Origin: Telmatactis stephensoni
Taxonomy: Eukaryota > Cnidaria > Anthozoa > Actiniaria > Isophelliidae
DNA length: 64,000 bases
Assembly (NCBI GenBank): GCA_029948255.1
Contig: JALIZF010001871.1
Location: forward strand, 434,001-498,000
Reading direction: 5' to 3'
This document shows positions 45,450-56,347 of the stretch, piece after piece. Position 1 is the stretch's first letter; each line of letters begins with the position of its first letter. The position numbers and the translations under genes were made by a program. The notes below the pieces were generated by a model. That model ran no database searches. It was not told where the DNA came from and worked only from the letters and a program-made list of their open reading frames with translations.

Positions 45450-45904
45450 GGGTTAAAAACAGGCCTGGGTCTAGACTAAGCGCTAGCGATCCCGCGATCA
45501 GTTGCGATCGTCCGCGATCATGTGGAAACCAGGCTTAAGACTTTCAGAAAGCGCATCTAAAAAACGTCACAAACCGTCCTTTTCCTCAGAGGTCTGCAAC
45601 ATCTAATGATGTGATTGCGTTTTAAAGATGACGATCGATCATGTTTCATGATGCACTGCATTCGATCCCACGCCAGCTGGCTCAATTCCACCTGGGCACG
45701 AGTAAACGCACCATTGCGCGTCTAGTTGTAATTAATTTCCTCGTTTCACGATAAGACAGGACTCGTCGACGCGTAGCCAATCCACAATATAATTTCCTTG
45801 TTCTAATGTAAATCACAGGAACCCCATTTCTAATTAGCTTTCGCGCAACTTGCTTCTTTCAATGTTGGTGGGGTATTCTGTAATCGCTCCATTCAGATAC
45901 ACCT

Positions 45905-46070
45905 ATTGCTGGGTTTCATCTGACGTCATTCTCAATCTTGCTGGAATTTTGATCAGCTGAAAGACAAGTTTTGAATAGAAAATTCTCTGGTTGAGAGCAC
46001 ATGGTGGTCAAACATTGACCACCATTTGAGGCAGATAATGAGATTCATCAGCTGTTTGAAACCCAGCAAT
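45905..46070. mobile_element. TTGCTGGG-family MITE, copy 3
   Basis: ATTGCTGGGTTTCATCTGAC and GTTTGAAACCCAGCAAT; the body differs from the 20.1- and 41.1-kb copies, so only the termini are shared. Confidence 0.75.
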
Positions 46071-46358
46071 TCCACAAAACGTTAGTCGTAACAAGTCCAC
46101 AGTGTGCACTCCAAGTTTTTCTTATTTAATCAATCCATTCACTATTGTCTTTACCCTTGTGTAATGTTTCCTTGGTGGGCATTTTAAGCATTCCAGCAAG
46201 CGTTATGAGTAATTTAAACCTTTTGTAATCATATTTTATGCAACCAAAACATGCTATGATTAATACATTAATACTAGAGAACTACCAAAATCCTTTGTAG
46301 TCTTGAGTGTACACTGTGGACTTAATGCGACAACGTTTTTTGAAATAGGTATATATAC
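46071..46358. mobile_element. TATACACC-family MITE, left end eroded
   Basis: ACAAAACGTTAGTCGTAACA at the left and GCGACAACGTTTTTTGAAAT plus AGGTATATATAC at the right; interior GTCCACAGTGTGCACTCCAA / GAGTGTACACTGTGGAC mirrored. Confidence 0.65.
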
Positions 46359-48555
46359 ATCATTATTACTATTTATACTTTAGTGATCGCAAGTTCGGGA
46401 ATTTCACGAAAAATCACAATGACCACTTTAATTTATCACCGCGTCGGCTTTATCTTCCTTGTATAAACACTACGTGATTTCGTATGCAAATGATGCTGGC
46501 GTGATCAAGCAAATACAATACAGAAGTTCAGCTTGTTGCTTGGCTGGTTACAAACACATATCCTGTATGGATTGCGTGAAACCCCTCTTCTTCAACTCCT
46601 TGAAGTTCCAGGAAGATCTAGAACTTCTCAAATTGTGACTATTGTCGCTGCTGAAAACGTTCTTGGAAATCTGGAAGATCCCGTAATGTGAAGGTGAGTT
46701 CTTGTGTTATCAATTAATTCTAGGCATCTTCCTGATAAGAGTTCTGTTGATAAGACCACGGACAGCTGTTAGAACGATAACGTCGATTTCTAATCTTCAG
46801 GATTTCAGTTGACTCAAGTTGAGTCCTCGAACAAACTCATAAAACATCAAGTTTTGCTTTATGACTATAATTAGCCTTCAAACGAGGGTCGAAACTCGAA
46901 CTGTCATTATAGATTTATCATAATAACTCACTGTACTCACTGTACTCACTGTTACCTCGCCATAAATTAACCCAAATAACTTCAAAATTTCTTTTTGTAA
47001 GGAACACAATCACTGATGAATAGTTTAGTTAGGTCATTTTGTAAATGGCACATTCAACGACATGCACCGAACGAAAATCAGTTGTTCTAGATGAACTTCC
47101 TGATGATCATTGGCGTTAGTCTAGTCTACCATTCAGATTAATTAAGCAAAAGTTTATTTTAAATAAATGTGAACTTCAAAGTTTAGAATTCTTACATGGA
47201 GATGGTTACAATAACGACATGTTTTGCTTTGGTTTCCTAAAAATTCAGACTTAATAAACTATGTACATATCTAGTTTACTAAGTAATCAACGTTTCTGCT
47301 TCTCGCCTGCGGACTTCCAAATTAGGCTCCCATGGCGAATTTCATTCACTAACTAAAGCATATTTAACAATTATTCTCTGAACTGGAGGTGAATAGCGAA
47401 AGAGTATTTTCCGAGAAGCGAAGCGTCGACCTAAAACCGCTATTCACCGACAGTGAAGAGAATAATTGTTTTAGTGTATACCAACTCCACAATCCAACAC
47501 TATAGGATTCATAAAACTACATTATTTTTAGAAACATTAATGCCAACTTATTTTTGAAATAATAACAAAGCGTGACAAAGGGCGTGAAAGTATTAGCCTC
47601 GTTGAAAACTTGAATAGAGGACAGCTTCAGTTAATCCTTGCAAACAAGTGTTCAAGAGCGAAAGGCGATTTGGATCGATCAAAAATAAGTCAAACTTTTT
47701 CTCCATAGAGAATGACTGTCAGTTCTACAGCTCTTTCAAGCTCGCTTCAAGTCTTACCTTAAAATGCTGTACAAACTGTTTGATGGACAAACGTTTCAGT
47801 TCATTCCGGCTTTTTAAGGCCCTTTGGAGACATCTCAAGATGTTTTTTTAGCTTTTTTTTTGTCTCAGTAAGTTCTAAAAAACTTATGTTTATTATGGAC
47901 AAAAACTGAAAAGTTGCACCAGCCGCTCGAGTCAATCGGCTAAGGTAAACCAGTTACTATAAAGTTTTTTCGCCAGTATAAATGTTTTCTAAATTGTCAA
48001 GACTTTCTAATTATCTTTTATTTCTAATCTAAGTTGCTAAAAAATATTTAAGAAATGAAAATGCGAGTAAATTGAACAAAATTTGCAAAATCTTTGAATC
48101 ACTTATTGGCATTTAATATTTTCAGTGATTTTAGTCTATTAATGATGACAATGATTTTTGCAAGGGACTGTAAGTTGTGACGTAGATTTTCCATGACAGC
48201 TTTGAGTGACTTTGTTATGGGTAGATGTTCGACCTCGCTGGGACAAGACCAACCGACCACAGGCGTGCTTGCCTAAGCGAGGTCATGCCAGGTTGTGTTC
48301 CGTTGTGTTGCATACTACAAATAAGACTCAGTGGTCAAAGTTGTGTAGGAAAGTTTTAAATAAATTTGGTGTAGCTCATCACCCTTCCTTGCAGCGCAAT
48401 TGCTGAAATTACGAAGGGCGCATTTCGATGTGATCGGGTCGATGGTCTACAAGGGCGCAGTGTTAGTGTTACACATTTACATACAAATTTACATCACACA
48501 CACATGCAGCAGCCACCATATGACCCATGTCTGATCACGGAGCACAGCTTAGATC
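46359..48555. other. no gene seen
   Basis: A weak foldback lies at 47,365-47,485 (ACAATTATTCTCTG / GAGAATAATTGTT, GGTGAATAGCG / CGCTATTCACC). Short plus frames at 47.65 and 48.2 kb are not recognisable. Confidence 0.4.
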
Positions 48556-48740
48556 GAAACTAGTTCGTTTTTATTGAGGGAGGAAAAATCGGAGTAAATG
48601 GAGAAAAAAACCCTCGAAGCAAGGAAGAGAACGAACAACAAACTCAAGCCACATGTAATGCCCCGTCCGGGAATCGAATTAGGGACCACAGAGGTGACAG
48701 ACCGGCGCTCTCACCGCTCGGCCACCCTTGCTTCCCTTTA
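48556..48740 (-). mobile_element. tRNA-derived SINE, copy 1
   Basis: The minus strand starts with a tRNA-like head: A-box GGTGGCCGAGCGGTGAGAGC and B-box AATTCGATTCCC ending near 48,660. A body follows (GGCTTGAGTTTGTTGTTCG, then GAGGGTTTTTTTCTCC, CTCCGATTTTTCCTCCCTC) ending in an A-rich tail. The head is not a functional tRNA gene; the body is of a kind common in coral SINEs. Confidence 0.75.
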
Positions 48741-49544
48741 TTGGTCGGACCAGATCTGGCCGGAGATGCTGGTGTACACCTTGATTGGTTATGCTTGACA
48801 GTGTAACATGAGTCTTGTTTGGGCTGTGGCTCTACCTGTCGTTAGAAATACTTGTGCAATAAGTCTTGTAAGTTAGCTGTTGCTAGTAGTTGTTGCTGGT
48901 TAAGCTTGCTATATATTGATTTGTACGTTTATCAAGATTGGAAGAAGTTTAAATACAAAGGTACATAAACCAAAAGGTATGGTTTAGTGTTGTCGTCAAA
49001 GTGATCCTGGTCCAGTTCCCTCACGTAACACATGACAACATGTGCAGCTTGTTTCTCTCTCAATACACTTCAGCGCCCCTCCGGGATAAATCGAGAGTAT
49101 CGCGGGCGCACGAAACCCCGATGGCTGAAATCTGAACCTAAGAAACGACGAAACTTCAAAAGTCATTTAAGACCTCAATGAACAAGAGCGTGTGCTGTTA
49201 TGATCAACATAGCAACCACGTTGTTTGGTCACGAGATATGTCTCACTACCCTTAAATTGACCGCTTTTAAAACTTTTGTTGGTTACCCAATACCCTAGTG
49301 GTTTCTTGAGGAAGATTGATGTTTCACTGCAAAGTTTATGATTCTATAGTTCAGTCAGCTTTAATACGAAAGGAGTATAACAACTGAATTTACCAGTGTA
49401 GTGAATGTTGACCAAGGTTTTTTTTATTATTATTTTATATTTGTTTATTTATATACTTTATATATTTATAGACATATATTTTTTTGATATTTATTTTTAT
49501 AGGTTTTATTCATTTTCTGGTTCTACAAGTGTCAAAATGTTTAC

Positions 49545-49706
49545 TAAACATAGAAATTAATATAATTAAATGTACAATGATATTAAAGAACTAAGCACGC
49601 GTTAAAAACACAACTACAACCACATCAGAAAAATCTGAGCCCCAGGTGGGAACCGAACCCACGACCTTCCAATTATCTAGACAGATGCTCTACCACTGAG
49701 CTACTG
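49545..49706 (-). mobile_element. tRNA-derived SINE, copy 2 (inverted partner of copy 4)
   Basis: Minus-strand head AGTAGCTCAGTGGTAGAGCA and TGGGTTCGGTTCCCACC, body GATGTGGTTGTAGTTGTG and GCGTGCTTAG. Mirror image of 50,014-50,150. Confidence 0.75.
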
Positions 49707-49716
49707 TATGGCACAG

Positions 49717-49960
49717 GGGCAAGCATGGCACAGTTGGTTGATGCGCGGCCTTCGATGTGAGAAGTCCCGAGTTCGATTCCCAGTGACTTCACATCCTTGT
49801 TTCAACTTCTTTCCTTTCCGTGTAGTTTTAATTAGCTTTAAATACCCGTAAAAAGAATAGAGGGGGTAGAGAGCGCACCTTCGAAAGCTTAAACACGAGC
49901 CCCTGGCTCGGGAGAATTGGGCAACCACTCCCCGCTCTTCGAAGTAAAATAAATTAACCT
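49717..49960 (+). mobile_element. tRNA-derived SINE, copy 3 (different family)
   Basis: Head GGCAAGCATGGCACAGTTGG with B-box GAGTTCGATTCCCAG; body TTTCCTTTCCGTGTAGTTTT, AGCTTTAAATACCCGTAAAA, then a compact segment CACGAGCCCCTGGCTCGGGA and CCCGCTCTTCGAAG. It sits between copies 2 and 4. Confidence 0.7.
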
Positions 49961-50013
49961 TTTTTTGGAAACTCGTATATTGATCTGAGGGTTGAGTGTG
50001 ATTACGAATTTCC

Positions 50014-50150
50014 AGTAGCTCAGTGGTAGAGCATCCGTCTAGATATTTGGAAGGTCGCGGGTTCGGTTCCCACCTGGAGCTCAGTATTTTTTTGATGTGG
50101 TTGTAGTTGTGATTTTAATGCGTGCTTAGTTTTTCTACTAAACATATAAA
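50014..50150 (+). mobile_element. tRNA-derived SINE, copy 4
   Basis: Head AGTAGCTCAGTGGTAGAGCA, B-box GGGTTCGGTTCCCACC, body GATGTGGTTGTAGTTGTGAT. Same family as copy 2. Confidence 0.75.
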
Positions 50151-50483
50151 CACAACTAACTCGTACAAACTCGTCGACCTGGCGTGCTCTCTGTCACTGG
50201 ACTCACACATCTTCCACAGGGAGCCCATTCACTACACCAGATTTACTTCCTGATCGATATATGTATATCAACGGTGATAAATCATAATTATAGTTCTTCC
50301 AAAAGTCTTCCAGAACATGTATAAGACGTTTGCGTTTGTTGTAATTATATTTAATTGGCCATATAGCGGGCACAAAGTATAATTTTAGAGCCAGAAATTA
50401 CGGTCATCTATTGTGAATTAATTAAACCACTAGCGATTCATTGCACATATGGATTAAGTTTGTTTAGTGAACACATACACATC

Positions 50484-50524
<41 letters not shown>

Positions 50525-52684
50525 AACAAACAAAAACAAAAACATTCAGCGTGAAGTGTTTTAGAAGTGAAAATGGAAAAGTAAAGATTTCATCTACTTC
50601 AAACTTAGTATGTGTAATGTATAACAACTATATTTTGTGAATCCATCTTGGCAAATAACGTTACGTTAATGCTTTCGATTTAGAGATATGTGCCCTGATT
50701 CCAGAGGCTTTCTTTTGTATTTTATAATTTTTTCTTTTGTATTTTTCTTATTTTTGTTCTTTGTATATATTTATACTTTCTTTTTCTTCCTTTTGTCTCG
50801 ACGTGTTTATCAAAGAAAAATTAGAAAATAATAATAATAAAAACAAGACTCTGGGACCAGGGTAAGAAATATATGACGCTTTTGATGTGTCTTTTCGTAA
50901 ATTAGAAATAGAATGTATGGGAAATTGGCGTTCGTATTGCCAAATTGCGAAAGTACACATATTAAAGAAGTTTGATTGATGTTAAAAAAAGAGAGCGATT
51001 CATTTCTGTCATTAACCATACCACTTGCAGTAAGCAGTTAAATGTACAAGACACTTTTTCGCGCCGTCTGAGAATAAACTACGTACGTTTTTTCGTATCT
51101 TGTCGAATTTGGCCTGAATTAAAGAAGCGTTTTAAAAACTAGGAAATCACCATGAATTCCAGGTAGTCAAAGGTATTGAATGATCTAAAAGTATTAGAAT
51201 ATGAAAATAATTGTTCTTTTTTAGAAGGAGAAACTGCAACGCTTGATGGGAACTGACTAAGAACATCTGCAGAAAATATTTCCTTTCTTTCCTTTTCCTT
51301 TTCCATTTCTTTCAAAGAAAGTTAAAAATATACGTCCATATATTTTCAAGTTAAAAAAAGGGGAAACTGAAAGAAAAAGGAAAAAAAACCCAGATATAAT
51401 ACAGACAAAAACGAATTATAAACTACGGTATATAGCTAGTTAGCCTTAAATAAGTCGGTTTCTATATCAACTTAAAAGTATATTTGTATTTGTCTAGTAA
51501 GCGATGACGAACTTTCAGTTTTTATTCAATTATTCAACCGGATAGCGAAAATAAATAGTAATCAGTATGCATGTCTTTTTCAGATGGAGGCATTATATAA
51601 AGGTCTAAGTTTTGCCCCTCGAGGCTCAGACAGACAACAAAACTCAAAATGAAATTAAAAATGTCATCTAATGTTTGGTTGTGTGATAAGCTGGCCATCG
51701 ATGGTCAATTTTGATGGGAGTCATATAATTAAAGAGCAAAATGTGCTTCTACAAAGATAAATTTCCTACGGTGACACTTGTTTTGACATTATTTTAACCT
51801 CGGTCGTCGATTCTCGTTCTGTTATTGTTTTACGATTACTTCGATAAATGGTGGGACGTCATTTTTTTAAACAAACATGCCATTCTCCGCAATTTTTTCC
51901 CGATTTTGAAATATACATTCTATATATAATTTCATCACAACCCAGCTAATAAACAAAACCACAAATAACAATCAAATATCCCAAAATAAAGGCTGCAGTT
52001 TAATAATGTAAGTTCACAGATGATAAATAGTAGCTTTGTTCACTGGTATCCTACTGGCAGCAGCAGTCATCTCACCAGGACGCTCGTCCAACACAAGGTA
52101 CACCGATGTCTTGTAGTTACCATAATTGGACCTTCTGATTGGCTGAATACTTGAGTGCTGTCTGTTTTATGCCTCCTAGATGAATTCTTAAAAATAACTG
52201 TTGGCTAACATAAGATGTCGACTAGCTGTTTAGGGTTTAGGTCGAGTATGCCAGCGAATTTATAGGGATTCTTGGGCCTAAGGTAAGAAAATTTTGACTG
52301 AGTATTTCGAAGCTAGACCGAGGTTTTGATCGCTTTTTTTTTGTTGGACAAAAATTTGATAATAATATTTCACTTTTTATAGATTGTAAGTGCTGCAGTT
52401 CAGTTTCTAAGTAAACAAAATACAAACTTTTTCGATTTCTGAAAATTATACTCGGTTCTCGAAGTTCTTTTCATTCGAATTCTAATTTGATATCATGCCG
52501 AGCGCACGTTTGGAATACAATATTTCAATTTGGATAGAATATTTACACAAAGCTCTATGAATATGATTCAAAAATCGTAATTTTCAGTACGTTTGTGAAA
52601 AAGGTGAGGCAAAAAGCATTTCGTAAGATATTACTTACTAGCCATCAATAAACAGAGAATAATGAACTTTTGAAAACCTAATCA
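50151..52684. other. no gene seen; (CAA)n at 50,481-50,524
   Basis: AT-rich. CAA trinucleotide repeat of about 14 units. AAAGGAAA and TTTCCTTTTCC runs around 51,280-51,390 are partly mirrored. No reading frame with recognisable content. Confidence 0.45.
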
Positions 52685-52999
52685 CTACAATAGACCTGAG
52701 CCGTGCCTTTCAATTAGATTGTTGATAATTAGTGGTTTATTTATCAAGCTGTGAGGCATTGCGTGGCCAAAGCCACGACAGTCGGCAGGATAACCTTCAG
52801 GTGAGAGGCCCTGCAGTTTCAATTGTGAGCTTTGTTGGACTTGTATAGTAAAAAAGCCCTTCTCCTCTTTGGAACATTTGGTATTCCGAAGTCGCCAAAA
52901 TCTAGCCGAATTTATAGAGTGCAGAAGATCCAGCTGAGCTTTTATTCCAGCTGCATTTGTGAATTCACTCATAATTTTCATTTTCGTTGAATTCGAAAC
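52685..52999 (-). CDS. possible terminal exon of an unidentified gene
   Basis: The minus strand has a good acceptor (TTTTGTTTTACAG, AG at 53,001-53,000) after a pyrimidine-rich stretch, then an open frame of about 104 codons starting [20 protein letters not shown] and ending IERHGSGLL. It contains no family motif I recognise, with two cysteines ([16 protein letters not shown]). Upstream exons were not identified; a donor-like GTGAGC at 53,522 follows an open stretch with a weak leader. The frame through the GGTT repeat is an artefact. Confidence 0.35.
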   Translation of the reverse strand, partial: VSNSTKMKIMSEFTNAAGIKAQLDLLHSINSARFWRLRNTKCSKEEKGFFTIQVQQSSQLKLQGLSPEGYPADCRGFGHAMPHSLINKPLIINNLIERHGSGLL

Positions 53000-53026
53000 C
53001 TGTAAAACAAAACAAAAAAAAAAAAC

Positions 53027-53300
53027 AACCAACCAACCAACCAACCAACCAACCAACCAACCAACCAACCAACCAACCAACCAACCAACCAACCAACCAA
53101 CCAACCAACCAACCAACCAACCAACCAACCAACCAACCAACCAACCAAACGAACGAACGAACGAACGAACGAACGAACGAACGAACGAACGAACGAACGA
53201 ACGAACGAACGAACGAACGAACGAACAAATGAACGAACGAACGAACTAACGAACGAACAAACGAATGAACGAGCGAACGAACGAACGAACGAATGACTAC
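53027..53300. repeat. compound microsatellite (AACC)n then (AACG)n
   Basis: About 30 AACC units (53,027-53,147) change abruptly to about 38 AACG units with a few variants (AACA, AATG, AACT) to about 53,297. On the minus strand the GGTT run leads straight into the splice acceptor of the 52.7-kb exon. Confidence 0.96.
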
Positions 53301-53700
53301 CTTACAAGCACCTGATCAAAGTATGAGTAACAGCATATGATCATTTAATGTTTGTCTCAGTTCTTGTGTTCTTTCGATTTTGTTATTCAACAATTGAAAT
53401 TATTTTATTTGAATTGTTAATCAGAAAACAACAGATAAGCAAGCGTTTAGAAATAAGGATATATGAATAATCTTTTCTTTGAAAAAACTATCATTAATGA
53501 ACAGTTGATAATCAGCTCACCGTGAAGGCAAGACAGTGGCAAAGAGACACGAAATGAGAACACGAATTATTAAGCGTCACTTTGTTATCAACTGTATCAA
53601 CATAATTCATGATCAAAAGCGGAATTGTAACACAAGTCAGTCAACCCCGGGTTTTCATTTTTAGTTGGGTCAAGTGTGAAAGCGTTTCATGCGACTTGTT
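53301..53700. other. no gene seen
   Basis: AT-rich; a donor-like GTGAGC on the minus strand at about 53,522 is the only exon hint. Confidence 0.35.
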
Positions 53701-53997
53701 TATATACACCTGTTTCAATTAACGTTGTCGGCAAATAAACTCAAGGCCACGAGACTCACCCGAAATGGAGTATGGGTAGGAATGACTAAAAGCTATGAAA
53801 CCACAAATATCAGCACGACAACTCTCAACCAGCTTGTGTTGAGCTTATACGACAAAGTCTTTTATTCGTTGATGCTTAAAATAAAGACCAAACCCAAAAA
53901 GAGAATAAATTTTTCGAACTACCCATACTCCTTTGCGGTCTAGTCGCGTAGGCCTGAAGCCTCTCGCCCGACAACATTTTTTGAAATAGGTGTATAC
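53701..53997. mobile_element. TATACACC-family MITE
   Basis: TATATACACCTGTTTCAATT and complement ending GAAATAGGTGTATA; TA at both edges. Interior contains AAATGGAGTATGGGTAGGAA / ACTACCCATACTCCTTTGCG. Confidence 0.75.
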
Positions 53998-54037
53998 TGA
54001 CAAGTTCTAAATTAAACATCAAGCAACAGTAACTAGC

Positions 54038-54250
54038 GCCGTCCGATTGGCTCAGTTTGCTCGTGCGGGAGGTCGAGTTCGATTATTCCCTTATACCAAA
54101 TGAATAATTGAGGAGAAGGTGCTGTACTGCCTTTGTAATTACATCTGCAAGTGGTTAGGCCTTTTCGTCTTTTCGGATAAGGACGCTAAACCGCAGGTCT
54201 CGTCTCCATTTATATCAGTCCAGCAATAAGATGGGCCTGCGCATGCGGTA
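54038..54250 (+). mobile_element. tRNA-derived SINE, copy 5
   Basis: Head CCGTCCGATTGGCTCAGTTT and GAGGTCGAGTTCGATTATTC; body CTTTTCGGATAAGGACGCTA and AAACCGCAGGTCTCGTCTCC, a sequence style frequent in coral SINEs. It lies about 150 bp left of the presumed Polinton edge. Confidence 0.65.
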
Positions 54251-54399
54251 TTAGCTTTGAAATCTGCTGGTGAATGAATGAGACCCATGTATTACACTAG
54301 CTACTTAACTATAAGTACTGTTCTTAAACAAATAATTTAAGTCCTATAGGGACTTTATTTGTTCTGACTTTAACTTTGGTTCCTGTTATTCATTCTGTT

Positions 54400-54765
54400 A
54401 GTAGTAGGAAAGTAGCGGTTCTGCGCCCCGGGCTGCCGGGCTACCCGGGCTACCCGGTCGAGTACCCCCCCCCCCCCTCCCCCTTCATGCCCGAGCGGAG
54501 CCGGGCTAACCCCTACTGGGTGGTACGGTGGTTCGATGAGATCACGACTATTTTTAGCCATGGGGTACAATGTGGTATGGTGGTATGGTATGTGGTACGG
54601 TGAGGTCGTGTCTATTTAGGGAACATGGTTCTGTTTTGAGAGGGAACGGTGACGTCATTGGTGGTGGTGCAATAAGTGTAATAAAACAGGAGGGGTAAAA
54701 ACCAGACATCGAATCCTTGTGACCTCCCACAAGAAAGAGACTTACTCGAAGAAACATTAATAAAG
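54400..54765. promoter_or_regulatory. GC-rich left terminal region of the Polinton (candidate TIR and promoter)
   Basis: CCCCGGGCTGCCGGGCTACCC, a C12 run near 54,466, and a repeated GTGGTAYGGTGG word (54,515-54,605). No clear TATA box. A terminal inverted repeat is expected here; proof needs the other end. Confidence 0.35.
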
Positions 54766-55119
54766 ATGGATCCATTCAAGTTCATGAAAAAACAGTTCAT
54801 TTCCACCTATGCCGTGGAAGTGTGCAAACACCTGTACGAAATTGACATGAAATACTGTTGTGGGTGTTGTCTATCGAACAGTAACGTCCAGTGCTTAATG
54901 TTGACAGAAGACGAAAAAATTGAACTACACTTTGATTGGGCTCTCAGAAATGTGAATGTCCTGAAAGTGATTGACAGAGTGATGGACAATATGCGACCTT
55001 TCCAACTAACCATTGAAGTAGAAGCAGAACTGTACAGCTGGACAGAGAGAAATCCAGCATTGTTACCGGAAACGTATCAAATGATTAAAGACACTGTTAA
55101 AGTGATACGAATGTACTAA
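54766..55119 (+). CDS. small Polinton protein with Cys cluster
   Basis: 117 residues from a good ATG (AAAGATGGATCC), followed by AATAAA at 55,138. Cysteines at 31, 32, 34, 35 and 43 (YCCGCCLSNSNVQC), then an acidic TEDEKIEL and a helical NVNVLKVIDRVM. This order (Cys cluster, acidic patch, VNxxVL helix) also occurs in the 176-residue protein at 56,286, so the two look like paralogues. Function unknown; metal binding is possible. No match to a named Polinton core gene. Confidence 0.6.
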   Translation: MDPFKFMKKQFISTYAVEVCKHLYEIDMKYCCGCCLSNSNVQCLMLTEDEKIELHFDWALRNVNVLKVIDRVMDNMRPFQLTIEVEAELYSWTERNPALLPETYQMIKDTVKVIRMY

Positions 55120-55201
55120 AAACAGTTGAAAAAGTATAATAAAACAACAAGATACCAATAAATGTTGGAATATGATTTTATTAATGAATAAATGCATTAT
55201 T

Positions 55202-56014
55202 TTACATTTCTTTCCATAAAGGGTGGCAAAAAGTATACGTTTTGTATTCTTTACTACATTCTTCTAAACACTGTATCATATTGTGTTCTAATTCTGTAAA
55301 ATCAAGAGAAAGACGCATGTCCCATAAAAGTCGACACCAGGTGGTATATTCTTTGTGTCCATCTTTTGCTTGGATCTCCTCCTGACCATACCAAAATAAT
55401 GGGATGGGAAACGGGAAGCCATAAGCTTCCATGACATAAGTGTACAGTAGACGAACCATTCTTCCGTTCCCATCACCAAAGGGATGTATTTCTAGAAATT
55501 TGTAAACGAACCATGAGGTCAAATGTATTAAACTGGCAAGAAGTTTCAAACCATCCATCCTACGCAGACGTTTACGATCGATCTCATCCAACCGACGGTT
55601 GAATTCATCGATTAATATTTGCATAGTGTGTTCAATGTTACAAAACCGTGTGTAATAATGTATCTTTCCTTCAAATTCTACCACCCGTTCTTTGTCACTG
55701 TATTGTCCCACAGTACATAAACGATCATGATGTTCCATCAGTAGTTTGTGAACTTCACATATGATATTGTTCTCTAATAATCCAATTTCCAAGTGCTCTG
55801 AAGCCAGTCTGTGAAGATATCGATAAGCTTCAATAAATCCAACGGTGTCTCTATAGTCTAAAGTCTGGTCCTCGTCATCGACTCCATTTTGTAGGATTTG
55901 ATAGACCGTATCCTCAGCCACGATTCCCACATTTTCCTGCTTTAACGACCGACACACATAGCGAGCAAGCATTCGATTTTGTTGAGAAAGGATAGTTTCT
56001 TCTTGACAACTCAT
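55202..56014 (-). CDS. Fic-domain protein (AMPylase-type fold)
   Basis: 270 residues from ATG at 56,014 (a longer reading would need TTG). The Fic active-site motif HPFGDGNGRMVR spans residues 177-188 and matches the canonical HPFx(D/E)GNGRxxR with all catalytic positions present. Upstream are the usual flap and helix segments (TVGFIEAYRYLH, VVEFEGKIHYYT) and an N-terminal helical part. Fic enzymes transfer AMP or another nucleotide moiety to Ser, Thr or Tyr of target proteins; the canonical motif predicts AMP transfer or removal. No clear (S/T)xxxE(G/N) inhibitory helix was seen. It is transcribed against its neighbours, tail-to-tail with the 54,766 gene. Not a core Polinton gene; probably cargo affecting host signalling or competing elements (inference). 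Confidence 0.9.
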   Translation of the reverse strand: MSCQEETILSQQNRMLARYVCRSLKQENVGIVAEDTVYQILQNGVDDEDQTLDYRDTVGFIEAYRYLHRLASEHLEIGLLENNIICEVHKLLMEHHDRLCTVGQYSDKERVVEFEGKIHYYTRFCNIEHTMQILIDEFNRRLDEIDRKRLRRMDGLKLLASLIHLTSWFVYKFLEIHPFGDGNGRMVRLLYTYVMEAYGFPFPIPLFWYGQEEIQAKDGHKEYTTWCRLLWDMRLSLDFTELEHNMIQCLEECSKEYKTYTFCHPLWKEM

Positions 56015-56131
56015 CTCGGACTGAATCAAAACACCAGGGCCTTTGTCTTTTACGAGTTCTATTTTTTAGCAAAATGAGGTCATGAGATCTATTTTTAGCA
56101 GCATGATGCCATCGAATCTATTTTTATCCAC

Positions 56132-56347
56132 ATGATGTCATGGGATGGTGCAATCGATGTTATAAAATGCGACAACCACAAACACGGTGTTATTCAGATG
56201 TTGCTGACCATCATCCCTTTGATTTACTGTTGGTTACGAGATTACTACGAAGGACCTTTGTGGACCATTCACGAGCGACTGAAAGATGACTGGAGTTCAA
56301 AGCGTTTCCATAGTGGACGACCAGGTGGTCATGATGATCACAGATGA
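56132..56347 (+). CDS. possible small membrane protein
   Basis: 71 codons from ATGATGTCATGG, with one hydrophobic segment (VIQMLLTIIPLIYCWL, residues about 20-36). It overlaps the start of the next gene by 62 bp in another frame. Support is only composition and position, so it may be a chance frame. Confidence 0.3.
   Translation: MMSWDGAIDVIKCDNHKHGVIQMLLTIIPLIYCWLRDYYEGPLWTIHERLKDDWSSKRFHSGRPGGHDDHR

Noticed and set aside
49640..50085. Functional tRNA genes
   Set aside because: A- and B-box-like segments are present, but the anticodon stems do not pair well and the heads are followed by SINE bodies.
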